A stretch of DNA of 64,000 nucleotides from Asterias rubens (taxonomy: Eukaryota > Echinodermata > Asteroidea > Forcipulatida > Asteriidae): the NCBI RefSeq assembly GCF_902459465.1, contig NW_022985717.1:62001-126000 (forward strand). The letters are read 5' to 3'. The position numbers and the translations under genes are program-made. The notes beneath the pieces are model-generated. The model was given only the letters and a program-made list of their open reading frames with translations. It was not told the DNA's origin and did no database searches. Positions 51,201 through 62,046 of this stretch are shown one piece after another (the stretch's first letter is position 1; each line of letters starts with the position of its first letter).

Positions 51201-52395
51201 AAATACAGTTATAACGATAAAACTAGATTTACACAATCTAATTTTACAGCTAGAAAAAGAAGTCGTATTAACTATTTTAAAAAAACAAACAAAAATACAG
51301 ATAAATGCCATTGATGGTCCTGTATTGGCAGGCTACAGCTACAACTACAGCTTTTGTTAAGGGTGTAGCTAAGAATGTGCTAAATTTCAAATACTAATAA
51401 ATTGGTAATCCAGCCTTAGTGAGAGCTGTACATAGCTGACGATTCAGACATGACCTTAGAGCATTATTGACACCTCTTCTGGGAGAGTCTTTTGATGGCT
51501 TATCTTGATGTTAAAAGTCTTTTTTGCATTTTCTCTGACCCCTTTTACTGTAATTTCATGATCTGTCAATTTACATAACATAAAACATAACGTAATTAAC
51601 AATTAAAATTTACAAGTCGCTCTTCCATCAAGATCGATAGCGCTTAAATTGTAGTTGCTGGGTAAATACAGTAAAAAAATGCTGCATACAAATACTATAC
51701 TTTCGTTGAGAGTTTAATTGCAATTGTATTCAGTGTCGGGATTTACATACAGGTCTCATATCGGGTTGATAACTGAATATTCTCTATCCACAGTGTAAAC
51801 CAAGTTGACAAACAGAAAGAGTTAATCAATAGTATTCTAGAAAGGATAATTTGTGGTTTACACAGGAAGGTGTTATTGATTGGTTTTATCAAAGCAGTTG
51901 GTTCCTGGTTGTGTTTATAGGTTGTGGAAACAAAACAACATTGATAGTTTTTAGAAAGTGGGGTGTTTTAATACCCTTGAAAATCATTAATTATGTGATA
52001 ATTTGAAAGAGTTGCCCTATTTTCCGTAACAGGCTAGGACAGCTTTTTTGTGTGTGACAATACTTTACTAGTGTATTTTCACACTTGGCTTGCCCTGCTG
52101 TTACATGGAAATAGGTGGCAATTCTAAAAGAAAACCGAAAGGCCTCTAAATGTTTTGTAGTTTTCTATTACTCATGTACTGTGTTAGCATTCTAGTGTAG
52201 CCTACAGTTATGTACATTGTTTGCCCATTTTATGGATAAAAGTTTTGCAATAAAGCCTTGCCATTAAATTTGTTTATTTATTGTCCTTTCTGTTGTATTC
52301 TTTGCGCAGTCTCTTCAGAAACTTGCTACACAATTTCAGCAGAAGCGAGATTTCCCAGGACCGATTGAGGACCAGTCAGGAAATGCACAACAAAG
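39254..52395 (+). CDS. FCHSD2: FCHSD2 / nervous wreck homologue, N-terminal exons (3' partial)
   Basis: Four coding exons: 39254-39274, 40456-40553, 41029-41074 and 52310-52395, all GT-AG with consistent phases, giving 83 full codons. Exon 1 encodes only MQPPPRK, identical to the start of vertebrate FCHSD2. Exon 2 has VKLGQELRVTHTEQLSNLHA and ESDLLEEIR. Exon 3 has DFCKQRAAIEKTYAQ, and exon 4 SLQKLATQFQQKRDFPG. This is the first part of the F-BAR domain. Full-length proteins continue with the rest of the F-BAR, then two SH3 domains, and link curved membrane to WASP-driven actin in endocytosis. Intron 3 is 11.2 kb and the next exon is not in the window, so intron 4 exceeds 11.6 kb. Both are packed with repeats. 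Confidence 0.93.
39776..40252. mobile_element. MITE with TTGCCGTCAACTCGCCGTCA termini
   Basis: Left gtcctaactacttgccgtca and right gacagcaagtagtaggac are inverted. Sub-repeats of gccgtcaactc occur at both ends (four on the left). The word catgtag occurs on both flanks and may be a target duplication, though spacing to the termini differs. Lies in FCHSD2 intron 1. Confidence 0.7.
40262..40403. mobile_element. Palindromic MITE, GTATGGCGCCAC family (diverged copy)
   Basis: Reverse orientation relative to 7447-7582. Has aaaaagggata, tctcattgaggtaaattaga and ccaccactttttcatt. The termini are mutated. Confidence 0.65.
41286..42199. mobile_element. Inverted-repeat element with CTCGGTTA subterminal repeats
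   Basis: Left tagccatgttcacgcacact and right agtccagtgcgaacacggct are inverted over about 45 bp with mismatches. The interior near each end repeats gtccgcactgga and ctcggttaaact (about six times). It is about 910 bp and non-coding. Many short subterminal repeats are typical of hAT-like and P-like non-autonomous elements. It lies in FCHSD2 intron 3. Confidence 0.65.
42450..43030 (-). mobile_element. Non-LTR retrotransposon (CR1-like) 3' end
   Basis: On the - strand a 118-residue frame reads GWSHITPILQEHHWLPIRQR, FKILLIAFKSQFGLTPSYIA, NLLVPYAPSRTLRSSAKSLL, and YGDRSFSACAPKLW. This is the stereotyped C-terminal tail downstream of the reverse transcriptase in many CR1/L2-type LINEs. Downstream on the - strand is a short non-coding tail ending at a tattattatta run (plus 42450-42470), the microsatellite 3' terminus usual for these elements. 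It is 5' truncated, as is normal for LINE copies. Confidence 0.8.
45398..45588. mobile_element. Family C repeat, copy 2
   Basis: Contains caggcctgatacttcgcg, aaggcaacgaaggcgtttgc, cattgccttgatgcccttga and ccaaggagaaaatgccttgg. Directly followed by a family A MITE. Confidence 0.75.
45590..45960. mobile_element. TTAA MITE, GGGAAGGTACAC subfamily of family A
   Basis: Left ttaaagggaaggtacacgtt and right agtgtaccttccctttaa are perfect inverted termini flanked by TTAA. The interior matches family A but the terminal 15 bp differ (GGGAAGGTACAC in place of GGCAGTGGACAC), so this is a sub-family. Confidence 0.85.
46092..46419. mobile_element. Family A TTAA MITE with internal deletion
   Basis: Starts ttaaaggcagtggacacgac and ends cactgcctttaa. 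The gagtaattaccaatagtg part before the right end is deleted. Confidence 0.8.
46536..46916. mobile_element. MITE-like repeat, GATAATGATAGTAGA family, copy 2
   Basis: The left half has gaagataatgatagtagaaa, gctgaggtgct and aatgagtaaaacaatgtcat, and the right half carries the inverse of each, so the whole is a long imperfect palindrome centred near 46720. Confidence 0.75.
47365..47722. mobile_element. Family A TTAA MITE, left end truncated
   Basis: Begins inside the element at ccagtcttctcactttgtgt and ends agtgtccattgccttttaa. Confidence 0.75.
48119..48505. mobile_element. Family A TTAA MITE, best complete copy
   Basis: Left ttaaaggcagtggacactat and right atagtgtccactgcctttaa are perfect 20-bp inverted termini including TTAA. 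A central stem pairs gatttcgagacctcagattt with the inverse. Opposite orientation to neighbours at 46092 and 47365. Confidence 0.9.
49349..49400 (-). mobile_element. tRNA-like SINE fragment
   Basis: On the - strand it has the B-box-like gggatcgagtcccag. Only a short head is left. Confidence 0.4.
49429..49607. mobile_element. Family C repeat, copy 3 (inverted)
   Basis: Contains gggcaagggcaccaaggcat and cgcctccgttgcctccgtga, the reverse complement of copies 1, 2 and 4, ending tatcaggcctg. Confidence 0.75.
49608..52309. other. FCHSD2 intron 3, distal part
   Basis: AT-rich intron sequence. A possible family A fragment lies at 49655-49740. A (caa)n run is near 50366-50385. No exon was recognised up to the acceptor at 52309. 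Confidence 0.5.
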
Positions 52396-52552
52396 GTAAG
52401 AGCCAACAGAATACAAAATAATTCTCTAAATGAATATTGTTCTGTTACAATCATTATAGACGGTCTGTTAAATGTTAAGTTGTTTTTAACCTCATTTTTA
52501 AATCACTCCATTTTTATAGCAATATAACTATAACATAGGATTCGAACTGCCG

Positions 52553-52770
52553 CTAGCCCCCGGGCAATCTCGGTGGTCTAGTTGGTACATGTATGACACT
52601 TCTCTGGAATCGCAAAGGTTGTGGGTTTAAATCCCACTCGATTAATATGCCTGTGATTTTGTTTTACACAACTCGGGTAAGTACTGAGTATTCAGTGCTA
52701 TTACACGTTGGTGTATATGGGTAAAAACCAAAATGAATATTCTTTATCCCCGATGAAAATTTAACATCTA
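52553..52770 (+). mobile_element. tRNA-derived SINE, CTCGGTGGTCTAGTTGG family, copy 1
   Basis: The head cggtggtctagttgg is A-box-like and gggtttaaatccca is B-box-like. The body has atgcctgtgat, acaactcgggtaag, atgggtaaaaaccaaaa and ends gaatattctttatccccgat. Copies at 58505-58897 (+) and 59398-59585 (-) share head and tail. A family A MITE starts right after it. Confidence 0.8.
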
Positions 52771-53150
52771 TTAAAGGCAGTGGACACTATTGGTAATTAC
52801 TCAAAATTATAAATAGTTCAACCTTACTTGGTAATGAGTATGGGGAGCTGTTGATAGTATAAAACATTGTGAGAAACGGCTCCCTCTGAAGTAAAGTAGT
52901 TTTCCAGAAAGAAGTAGTATTCCACGATTTTGATTTCGAGACCTCAGATTTAGATTTTGAGGTCTCGAAATCAAGCATCTCAAAGCACACAACTTCGTGT
53001 GACGGGGTGTTTTTCTCTTTTGTTATTATCTCGCAACTTCGACGACCGATTGAGCTCAAATTTTCACAGGTTTGTTATTTAATGTTGAGATGAACACCAA
53101 GTGAGAAAAATGGTCTTCGTTAAGTTACCAATAGTGTTCAGTGTCTTTAA
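52771..53150. mobile_element. Family A TTAA MITE, complete copy
   Basis: Starts ttaaaggcagtggacactat. Ends agtgttcagtgtctttaa. The central stem is present (gatttcgagacctcagattt). Confidence 0.85.
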
Positions 53151-53559
53151 ATTAACACTTGAGTATGTTGTTCTCCCCCAAACACCTCTAGACATTTTCA
53201 CAAGTTACTGTCTGATTCAATTTATCCCTCAGAAGGATTCGAATAAATGTAATGTTCAACAATTTAACAAACATTTCCAAGCGATTCTTGGAATTTATCT
53301 TGATAGTCTTAGATGGTTTTGTCAGGATCACTTCACCCTTCTTAGTGGAATACATCACATCATGTTATGGTGCCCTTTCAATTCAGGCTTTAAAACAAGA
53401 CATTATTAGGAGACGTTGTTATCACGCAGGCTTCTCGCCCACTAGCAATTTCCAATAATAACTCTTCACCATGTACTTTGAGCACTTTAGAGTGCAGTCA
53501 CTTTTAGACAGATTTGCTGAAGGAATGGAGTAGCTTTGGTTTTCTCAACAGTTCAATTC

Positions 53560-54190
53560 AATTCAATTCAGCTCAGTTTCAAGTCAACATGGCTTTATTG
53601 TACCAAAGAATAATAAATATGTAAAAGCAAACAAATCCTCTTCCAATCCGTCAGGCATCATCTCTTGAATCCTTCACAGCCAAGTTAAAACTCATTTTGC
53701 TTTTATGCTAAGCCAAGTTATTACACATGAATTTATGTTTATTCGTAGAAACTCTGTACAGTACAGCTCTTTGTAACTTTTGTAAAAAATGCTTTATCAT
53801 TTTTTTTATTACACATGACACTAGTCAGAAGACCAAAATCAAGATTATTTTGAGAAAGATTTCACCTCAAAGTAATTTTGCATCAGACAGAGATTTATGA
53901 AGCAGCTTCGGTTTTTCTCAATTCAATTCAGCTCATTTTCAAGTTAATGTAGTTTATTGTACCCCAAAATAATAAATAACGAAAAGCAAACAAACCCTCT
54001 TCCAATCTGTCAGGCATCATCTCTTGAATCATTCAAAGACATAATAAAACTCATTTTGCTTTTAAAATAATAATTAATATGCTAAGCCAAGTTGTTACAC
54101 ATGAATTTGTGTTTATTTGTAATACTCTGTACAGCTCTTTGTAACTTTTGTAAAAGGTGCTTTAAAAATATGATTTCTTTTAACACAATG
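53560..54190 (+). mobile_element. Two tandem LINE 3'-end copies
   Basis: Blocks at about 53560-53800 and 53915-54180 share attcaattcagctca-tttcaagt, tcttccaatc-gtcaggcatc, gctaagccaagtt-ttacaca and gctctttgtaacttttgtaa. The + strand of the first reads LPIRQASSLESFTAKLK, the usual last residues of CR1-like LINE proteins. The second is frame-broken. Confidence 0.65.
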
Positions 54191-54594
54191 ACACTGTTGT
54201 CAGAAGACCAAAATGCAAATTTTGAGAAACATTTCACTTCGAAGTAATGTGATACTGGAAAAATATATCACAGCAGGTTTTATGGCCCAAAATTAGAACA
54301 ACGTGTATTCAATTGAAATAAATTGCTCAAATTGCTTTGCCTGAACAGATTTGTATTATTCCACGTAGCCAAAATGGGTTCATGTCTTTAAATTAAGGAA
54401 AAGTCAATTTGAAACCTGAAACTCAAATGGAGGTTGTAAAGTGGTATTCATGTATCAAGTGTTTCTGGGGACTGTAACATGGAGGTAAATGGACATTCTG
54501 TGCCAAGTATTCAGACCTTTGGGATATAATGGTGGCAAGGCACCACAGCTTTCAAGCATTGCATGTCTTTATCACAAATGTCAAGTTGTCTGGT

Positions 54595-54745
54595 ACCAGG
54601 GGTGCGTTCCACTCGCGCAAACGTTGCCAACAGTTGCGCACGTTCGCCAACAATTTCAAGTGGAACGAGTTGTTCGCTGCCACCGTTGGCGAACGTTGGC
54701 AACTTTAGGCGAACATACTTCGGAGGTGTTGGCGAGTGGTTTTTA
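54595..54745. repeat. Imperfect inverted repeat rich in TTGGCGAACGTTGGC
   Basis: Left gttccactcgcgcaaacgtt, with gccaac, is partly inverted in gaacgttggcaacttt and gttggcgagtgg. It may be one end of a diverged MITE; a related gtttgcgcgaac lies at 54989. Confidence 0.45.
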
Positions 54746-55001
54746 AAATGGCAGACAAGCATACGGTACTATTTCTTTGTCACAAACATAATTACATTGT
54801 ATTTTCGGTGGATGATAATGCAGATTTGGAATAACAAAGTCAATTAGTTGATGTAATGATGTCAAAAAGAGGACTATTGCAGCAAAATAAAGTTTAAAAA
54901 AACTACGTATGGTGCGCGCCATCTTCATTTCAGGGCGCCGCCATATTGACATCGCGTATACGCACCAATCGTTCAAAAGATCAAAAACGTTTGCGCGAAC
55001 A

Positions 55002-55271
55002 GTTTCATAATAATGAAAGAAAAATAACCCTTTCACACGAAGTTGTGTGCGTTTACGTAGATGGTTGATTTCGAGACCTCAAGTTCTAAATCTGAGGTCT
55101 CGAAATCAAATTTGTGGAAAATTACTTCTTTCTCGAAAACTATGGCACTTCAGAGGGAGCCGTTTCTCACAATGTTTTATACCATTAACCTCTCCTCATT
55201 ACTCATCACCAAGAAAGGTTTTATGGCAATAATTATTTTGAGTAATTACCAATAGTGTCAACTGCCTTTAA
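55002..55271. mobile_element. Family A TTAA MITE, left end truncated
   Basis: Begins inside at cataataatgaaagaaaaat. Contains the central stem and ends agtgtcaactgcctttaa. Confidence 0.8.
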
Positions 55272-57174
55272 TTAAAATCACCTTTCTCTTACATGAATAA
55301 TACGAATAAGTAAAAATAATATTGTTTGAAGAGCCCAATGATCTGCAGTGATTACATCCAGTATGCAATCTGCCACTTCACCATGACTGTGGACTCACTT
55401 GTGAATCACCTGAATAAACATACAGAGGAAATGTCATCAGACTTTAAAAATTATAAAGCAGGATGTTAAAACACTGACTATTTCCCAGGAGTCCGTGCCC
55501 TACATAAAAAACACTGTGTACATTTCCACAACGTTTACCTCTACCAATGCGTGGGCAGAGAATGATTTCCCATGTATAGCAGAGCAGAATGATACACAAA
55601 ATGTTTCGATTGCTACTCAAAATCCACCCTTTGCTACTCAATATTGGGATTCACTGGGCACAAAATAAGTATGCATTGTTGGCTGAAATCATGCCCTTCG
55701 TGGTAACTTAATGCACGGTGTACTGTACATTTACAGTTAGAGATGTTTAATTTGTTGTGTTCAGCCTCCTGCCATTTTGTCTGAATCAAAAATGATTTTT
55801 TAAATAATAAGTGACTTAGTTATGGAGAGCCAATTCGCTGAAAGATTTTTGGATTTGATATGAGTTGAAATGTTTTTGTATTCACAATTAAAAAAGTGTT
55901 TGTGGCCAGAGGGTGAATTAAAACATAAACATTAAAAAACTTACAATATAACAATGGAAATGAAACTAACAAGAAAGAAAAGTGGTCTTTAGCAAATCAA
56001 AATTACAATTCAGACAGGACAATTGTAAAGAAACAATTATTTTAGAAAAAGAGTATTAAATGCGGTGTTCATGTTAAGGGTGGGGTGTATCCGACAGACA
56101 TGTATTTTGAGCAACAGTGACGTCATTAGTGCGGAGTGCTATTACCGTCATTTCCATCGTGAAGTGTATGAGGGCGTAGACACTTAGAGCTGCAGGTTTA
56201 AGTATAAAATTGTAGTGTGTTTAAGATCTCAGGAAGTGACTCATCCGCCTCTGCTGCATGTTCATGTTAAAAAGTTTAACTTTATAGGGGAACTTCACTA
56301 AACAAGTAAATTAAAGGTACAAACAGCACAGATTCATTCAGATTATGCGAATTAAGTTATCATGTACAAGCGCGAGTGAAATGTGAAAAAATATAGTGCT
56401 TCCTGTCTTCTGCGTCCTATATATACATGTATCCAATGATGCTGAGTTGGATATGGGACGGAGATGTGTTTTTTTTTTCTGTATTCCATGACCGCGCTTG
56501 TGATAACGAATTTATCTTCCAGCCTCATTAAATCAACCTGACAAATATACACTAACAAAACGCACAGTGCACAAATTTAAAAACTGGGAGTAGGTTATGG
56601 TTTGATTGGAAGATTAGGTCTACTGCTTACTCTGAAAGATAAAGTGTATTAGGCCACATAAAAAAAAAATTGTAAAAAAATTGTTGGTCGTCCTCGCCCG
56701 ACCGTTCAAAACCCCCCGACCCCCTTTTTTTTTTTTTTTTCTTTTTTTTTTTGAATCATAAAAAACAACCTTTTCAGCTGGTTACTTCCTCAAGGTTTGA
56801 GAAGATGTTTAAAGAAGGTTTTTTTTCATGTTGGCAAAGCAAGAACAATTCTGCAAATATTTACCTGGGGTACACTGTGCTTAGTTGTTGAAAAAATTTA
56901 CAGAAAATGACATCTATGAGGAGTTAAATTTGTTCGAAAAAACTATTGAAAACATCAAAAGCACACAAACCCTCCGTTTTATAGTGATTGTGATGATTTC
57001 TTTATTCTTGATTTCATATTTGGCATGTCAACAAAACTAAAAAAAAAGAAAAAAAAAAGGACGATCAAAAATTTTTGTTTTTTATGTGGCTTTATGTGAC
57101 CAATGAAATTATCAAATTTGAGGCATTGCATGGTGACAAATCAATGTACTGTATTATTTGTGTTGCGTTAAAAC
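55272..57174. other. FCHSD2 intron 4, no recognised feature
   Basis: AT-rich intron. T-runs at 56716-56751 lie next to a C-run. No exon of FCHSD2 or of another gene was recognised. Confidence 0.45.
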
Positions 57175-57350
57175 TATGTGTGTATCTACTTGCCAGGTAG
57201 AGTTTGTTCTTTAGAGAATTGTCTTTCTATAATATTCTACTACCCCGAACATCTGCTCCGCGGTAGTAGAATAAAGCATGACAGTTCTCTAAAGAATAAA
57301 CTCTACCTGGCAAGTAGATATGGTGTTACCACAAACCAAATATACATCAA
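57175..57350. mobile_element. Interspersed repeat, CCGCGGTAGTAGA family (short internal deletion form)
   Basis: Left tctacttgccaggtagagtt and right aactctacctggcaagtaga are inverted. The middle is shortened to about 120 bp around ctgctccgcggtagtaga. Confidence 0.8.
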
Positions 57351-58184
57351 AACTCTTCTTGGAATGTACACTATAAACATTATCAGTATGTTGTTGTTTA
57401 GGTAGGAACAGCAAGCAATGGCTTTCTACGGAGAAACAACTTAATAAATACTGATTTCTGGTGTAAAATGACAAATAAATCACGAAATTGGGCCTGTAAA
57501 CTTTTTATGATCATCAAATGATTCGTTTTGTTTCATATCAGGCTTATTTTGATTCAATGTTATGATCAAAATAACCAATTGCTATTTCTCTGACTTTGAC
57601 AGTAGTCCCGACCATTTTTTTCTGCTGGTTCATATGTATGGTTAAGCCACAATACAACATTAATCTTGATGAAAATAATTATTTTATTTTGTATCCCCAT
57701 AAAGATTTCCTGTTATTATTAATTTTAAAATGAACACTTCCTGTTTACTCGTGTTAAACCAGACTAATGAATGGGCACGTTTATTGATTACAATTCTTAA
57801 AATTAATTAATTAGTTGTTTAAATGATGGGTAAATCAATACCATCATCGTGCCTTAAGCCTGGTTGGGGGCGGATTTAAAATCAATAAAAAAGTATCTGC
57901 TAAAAGATAGAATCTGCTTGCTTCACAAAGAAGCCATGAAAAAGCCTGCATGCACACGTGCATCATTTCTATCAGAATTGTTTTGACATCATATTGATCA
58001 TAACTGTTCAAAAGTGATGTTTGTTTTCAGAAATGATGACTCTTTTCCATGGGATGTGAAATTTCACAAATTGTTACTTTCTGTTTTACGATCGTTTGCT
58101 TTATTTCTATTAAATGGGTTAGAATTTGTTTAATTTTCCCCCTCATAATTAACAGCCCCAGTTTAAACGCATGGGACATGTCCC

Positions 58185-58488
58185 AACATGCATAAAATAA
58201 CAACCCTGTAAACATTTTGGCTCAACTGGTCATCGAATTTGCAAGAGAATAATGAAAGAAAAAACATCCTTGTTGGATTACTTTGTGGGCTTTCAGATGC
58301 AAAGTCAACATTGAAGGCTTCAGCTGAAGTCTTTTATTATTTGGGTGAGAAATTACCTCGATCTCAAAAACTAAGTTACTTCAGGGGAGCCGTTTCTCAC
58401 AATGTTTTATACTATCAACAGCTCTCCATTGCTGGTTGCCAAATAAGTTTTTATGAGTAGTCCATGCAAATGTGTCCAGTGCCTTTAA
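58185..58488. mobile_element. Family A TTAA MITE, left end truncated, diverged
   Basis: Contains catgcataaaataacaa, ggtcatcgaatttgc, ggggagccgtttctcacaat, and ends tgtccagtgcctttaa. Confidence 0.75.
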
Positions 58489-58504
58489 ATTAGAAAACTG
58501 CCTC

Positions 58505-58897
58505 TAGCTCCCGGGCAATCCCGGTGGTCTAGTTGGTATGACCACGTTCATAGTATGGCCATAGAGCAAGGAACAGACACTGCTCTAGATTTGCAAAGGT
58601 CATGGGTTCAAATCCCACCCGAGTAATTTATGGGTGCGTTTGTTTAGCTCCCCTGGGTCGAACCCCGGTGTGTGGCGTGTTTTTTTCTCCAGGCAGACGT
58701 GTCCAGATAATTACCCACGTTCGTCCTGGAAAAAAAAACGCCACACACCGGGGTTGACCAGGGAAGCTAAACGAACGCACCCTAAATGCCTGTGATGTTT
58801 TTTCACAGAACTCGGGAAAGTTCAGAGTGTACAGTGCTGCGTATGGGTAAAAACCAAAACGAATATTCTTTATCCTCGATGCAAATTTAACATCTTG
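58505..58897 (+). mobile_element. tRNA-derived SINE, copy 2, split by a palindromic insertion
   Basis: The head ccggtggtctagttggtatg and B-box gggttcaaatcccac match copy 1, and the tail atgggtaaaaaccaaaacga resumes after 58790. Between them a 150-bp palindrome is inserted. A 30-bp extra stretch within the head, relative to copy 1, is also present. Confidence 0.8.
58631..58784. mobile_element. Palindromic MITE GGGTGCGTTYGTTTAGC nested in a SINE
   Basis: Left gggtgcgtttgtttagctcc and right agctaaacgaacgcaccc are inverted. An inner stem, cccggtgtgtggcgtg with its partner cgccacacaccgggg, follows. The SINE at 52640 gives the uninterrupted sequence, so the edges are well placed. Confidence 0.85.
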
Positions 58898-59397
58898 TAT
58901 CATTGATATTTCCCGCACATCTTGTCTTGACTGTCTTCTTGTAGTAGTAACTTTTTACTTGGGGGGTCATTCAACCCAAGACCTGAGGAAAAAAAAAGTG
59001 ATGATAAGTAGCTCTACACACTGCGTAGCTGCCGTTACCGTGGCAACCCTGTCTTGTTTCCTTTTATACGCTCGGGTTAAGTGAGATTTGAAGTCTTGAC
59101 AGAGGATACTAGGACTGATATTCAGATATCATTATTGCCATTAATAGCTAAGGATTGTTATCATTTGAATGGACTGTGAATAATTTCCCTTGTATTGGAG
59201 AACAAACTGCTACGCAAAATGTGCCAGTTGCTACTAAATACATCATCATAATTTGCTATTCAAAATAAGCGTGCTGTGCACTAAATTTGTTCAGTTACAT
59301 TACATTTGTTCGAGTAATAACCAATAGTGTCCGCTGCCTTTAATACGAAATGAGCCGGTTACACGCATGTTAATGTGCATGTACAATCCTTTTTTTA

Positions 59398-59585
59398 AAA
59401 ATACAGAATGGATGTTAATTTTTGCATCGGGGATAAATAATTTAAATAGGTTTTTTTACCCATACACCGAACTGTATACCCCTCCTGTTCCGAGTTCTGT
59501 AAACAAAATTTCACAGGCGAATCACTGGAGGGGGATTTGAACCCACAACCTTTGCATTCCAAATGCCTCTATCCACTGGGCTAGC
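59398..59585 (-). mobile_element. tRNA-derived SINE, copy 3 (reverse)
   Basis: On the - strand gggttcaaatccccctcc is the B-box, cctgtgaaatttt and atgggtaaaaaaacc are the body, and ttatccccgatgcaaaaa is the tail. A second, opposite head (tttgtggtctagtggtaaga) follows at 59585-59650 on the + strand. Confidence 0.75.
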
Positions 59586-59755
59586 TTTGTGGTCTAGTGG
59601 TAAGACATCTACTTCAGCAATGCAAAGGTCATGGGTTTGAAGCGCTGACAAATAGTTTGGGTGACAGTCAAAATCAAAATACCAATATAGTACATTCGAC
59701 TGTAAAATCATAGTTTACCTTTTAGGATTTGAGGCATTGCATGGTGACGTATCAA

Positions 59756-60109
59756 TGTATATTTGGTTTGCGGTAACACCATGTGTGTATCTACTTGCCA
59801 GGTAGGGTTTGTTCTCCTAATGATGACTAGAGCAAGCTAGTCGAAACGTTGAGACCATTTCAGAACTGACTCTGCGGAAGTACAGTTAATTACGATCCTA
59901 TAAGCTAAAGTAGTAGTCCAGTCTAGTTTCTATACCATCCGCCCTCGTAATAGTTAAAAAGCAGGACAGTTCTTTTCAGAACTGAGAAGTCGCCCGAACC
60001 TCCGATTATCTTCTCCGCGGCAGTAGAATAAAGCAAGACAGTCCTCTAAGAACAAACTCTGCCTGGCAAGTAGATACACACATGGTGTTACCACAAACTA
60101 AATATACAT
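59756..60109. mobile_element. Full-length CCGCGGTAGTAGA-family MITE
   Basis: The ends are inverted over about 60 bp: gtatatttggtttgcggtaa, tctacttgccaggtaggg on the left, and ctgcctggcaagtagata, ccacaaactaaatatac on the right. Inside are gatgactagagcaagctagt and cgaaacgttg. This copy defines the boundaries for the three partial ones. Confidence 0.85.
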
Positions 60110-60431
60110 AGTTTACCTTCTCAAGTGAAATTTCTGTTTAGCATTCATGAGCAAGAGCTTAACATGGTTCAAGGCATAGAGTCGTTGGGTTCAATGACAA
60201 TGAGTGCATTTAATTACCAAAATAGATTTTGTAGGAAATCAACGTCTGTTTTTGTTGGTCGTATGAACATACGTTGTGTTTGTTTATTATCCTTGTTGAT
60301 TGTTTACAAAAATAATCCATAGAGAAACCTTGCAGTTTCATAATGTGTTCATGAGTCCTTGCTCTTCATAAGTGCTATACAATAATGTACGGCGTGTAAA
60401 ATAGATTTACTTGAGTGGTATTTACTACAAT

Positions 60432-60545
60432 TAAAGGGAAGATACACCTTTGTTAATTGTCATAGACCAGTCTATTTGTTATTTTATGTTTAGAAACACC
60501 AAGTGAGAAGACTGGTCTTTGACCATTACCAAAGGTGTGTGTGAA
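60432..60545. mobile_element. Short TTAA MITE, GGGAAGRTACAC subfamily
   Basis: Left ttaaagggaagatacacctt and the near-terminal caagtgagaagactggtctt are family words. Most of the middle is deleted and the right terminus is degraded. Confidence 0.65.
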
Positions 60546-61002
60546 CTTTTGCACGCGACGGTTTGTTTTCTTCATGATGATGTTTCCATCTGGTGACCTG
60601 TGAGATACGAATGCCATCGTTGGGGGAAATTCTTAGGAGCAACAGTTGATCACTGTGGAATCTCCCTTTTAATTTGTTTGTTTATACATTTATAACACTT
60701 CTCTAATTTTGGCATCGGCACTGAATTACATGATAGTGCACTGTGTCATGAGTAATTCTACAATCCCGGCCAAAATGCTTTGGCCAGCCATTCCTGAAGT
60801 TATATAAAACAATTCAATGTGCGCTTCCCATTCACAATAAGAAATTTTTCCCCCGCCCCCTGCTCAATGTTGACTGTAACTCAAAAGACAATCGGCAATT
60901 GGAACCAACATTGAAAGGGGGGCAGGGGGGGCCCCAACGAGATATGGCCGAGATTGTAGCTAGATGGTTGTACCCGGTAACCTCCATGTGAAACTGATGG
61001 CA

Positions 61003-61155
61003 GGCCTGATAATGTACGTCACAGCTAGGCCTTGGTGCCCTTGAAATGCTCCAGTAGTAACTAACAATTTCCTCATAGGGTGCCCTTTACCAAGGAGAAA
61101 ATGTCTTGGTGCCCTTGCCCTTTTAAAAACGAAGCATACATGTAATTGGCCTGTG
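61003..61155. mobile_element. Family C repeat, copy 4
   Basis: Contains caggcctgataatgtacgtc, ccttggtgcccttgaaatgc and accaaggagaaaatgtcttg. Confidence 0.75.
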
Positions 61156-61799
61156 ACGGGTTCGATTTACCGGTCGGAAAGTGAATAATTATCACAATTT
61201 CCCTTGAACCCAGTCGTGTCATGCTGAGGTTGATTGTTTTGGTCAGCATAATGTGGTATTGTTTCACTCTGTGGAAGTTAATACTCAAGTACTTCCTTCC
61301 CCGTGGTTGTAAAAAAAGCTGGGCGCTTCCCTTTGTTCCAACAGCACTAATAATACTAAGTTTCCACTGAACGCAGTGTTCAGTTACACAGGGTTCAAGT
61401 ACATACGAATCGTCCTAGTTATGAACCCTTGCCTACTAGAGGCTTTGTGACCATAGAGAGCGATGACAACGTTTTGTTCATTTTCATTTTCGAGTAATTC
61501 TTTTTGATAGTTTCAATTTGTACTAATAAAAAAAAAACATATATCCTGAAAAACAAATATTGAAAGCTTTGATATGCCATAGGGATGTGATAAAGTGCAT
61601 GAACAAATAAATAATATTATACACATAATTCACTCAATTCATAATGGCTTTTAAGCAATAATAACCGTATTTATAACGCGCCTTTTGCCAAAGGATACAA
61701 AGCGCCAGGTATTATTACTGCAAGGAGTGGGGCGAATTTTTGAGATATAAGACCTAATCCTTAAGCACCATGTAATGGTTTACAAGGTGCTGTGGCGCA

Positions 61800-62046
61800 A
61801 TATGCTGCCAATCCAGCCAGGAACACATGGGCGAACCCCTTCTCTTTTTCGATAAGTGCACTGGGTTCTTTTACATGCGTTTACACAACACATGGGACCA
61901 ACGGCTTTACGTCCCATCTGAAGGACGAAGCAATGTGTCTTGCTTAAGGACACAAGTGTCACGGCTGGGGATTCGAACCTCCCACTCTGCTGATCAGAAA
62001 CACCAGAGTTTGAATTCGGTGCTCTTAACTGCTCGGCCACGACACT
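61800..62046 (-). mobile_element. tRNA(Leu/Ser)-like SINE (reverse)
   Basis: The - strand head gtcgtggccgagcagttaag and the B-box-like aggttcgaatcccc match the SINE at 32893. The body includes gcaagacacattgcttcg on the same strand. Confidence 0.7.

Noticed and set aside
54489-54847. Overlapping frames of 80-94 codons on both strands
   Set aside because: They coincide with an imperfect inverted repeat and show no domain pattern.
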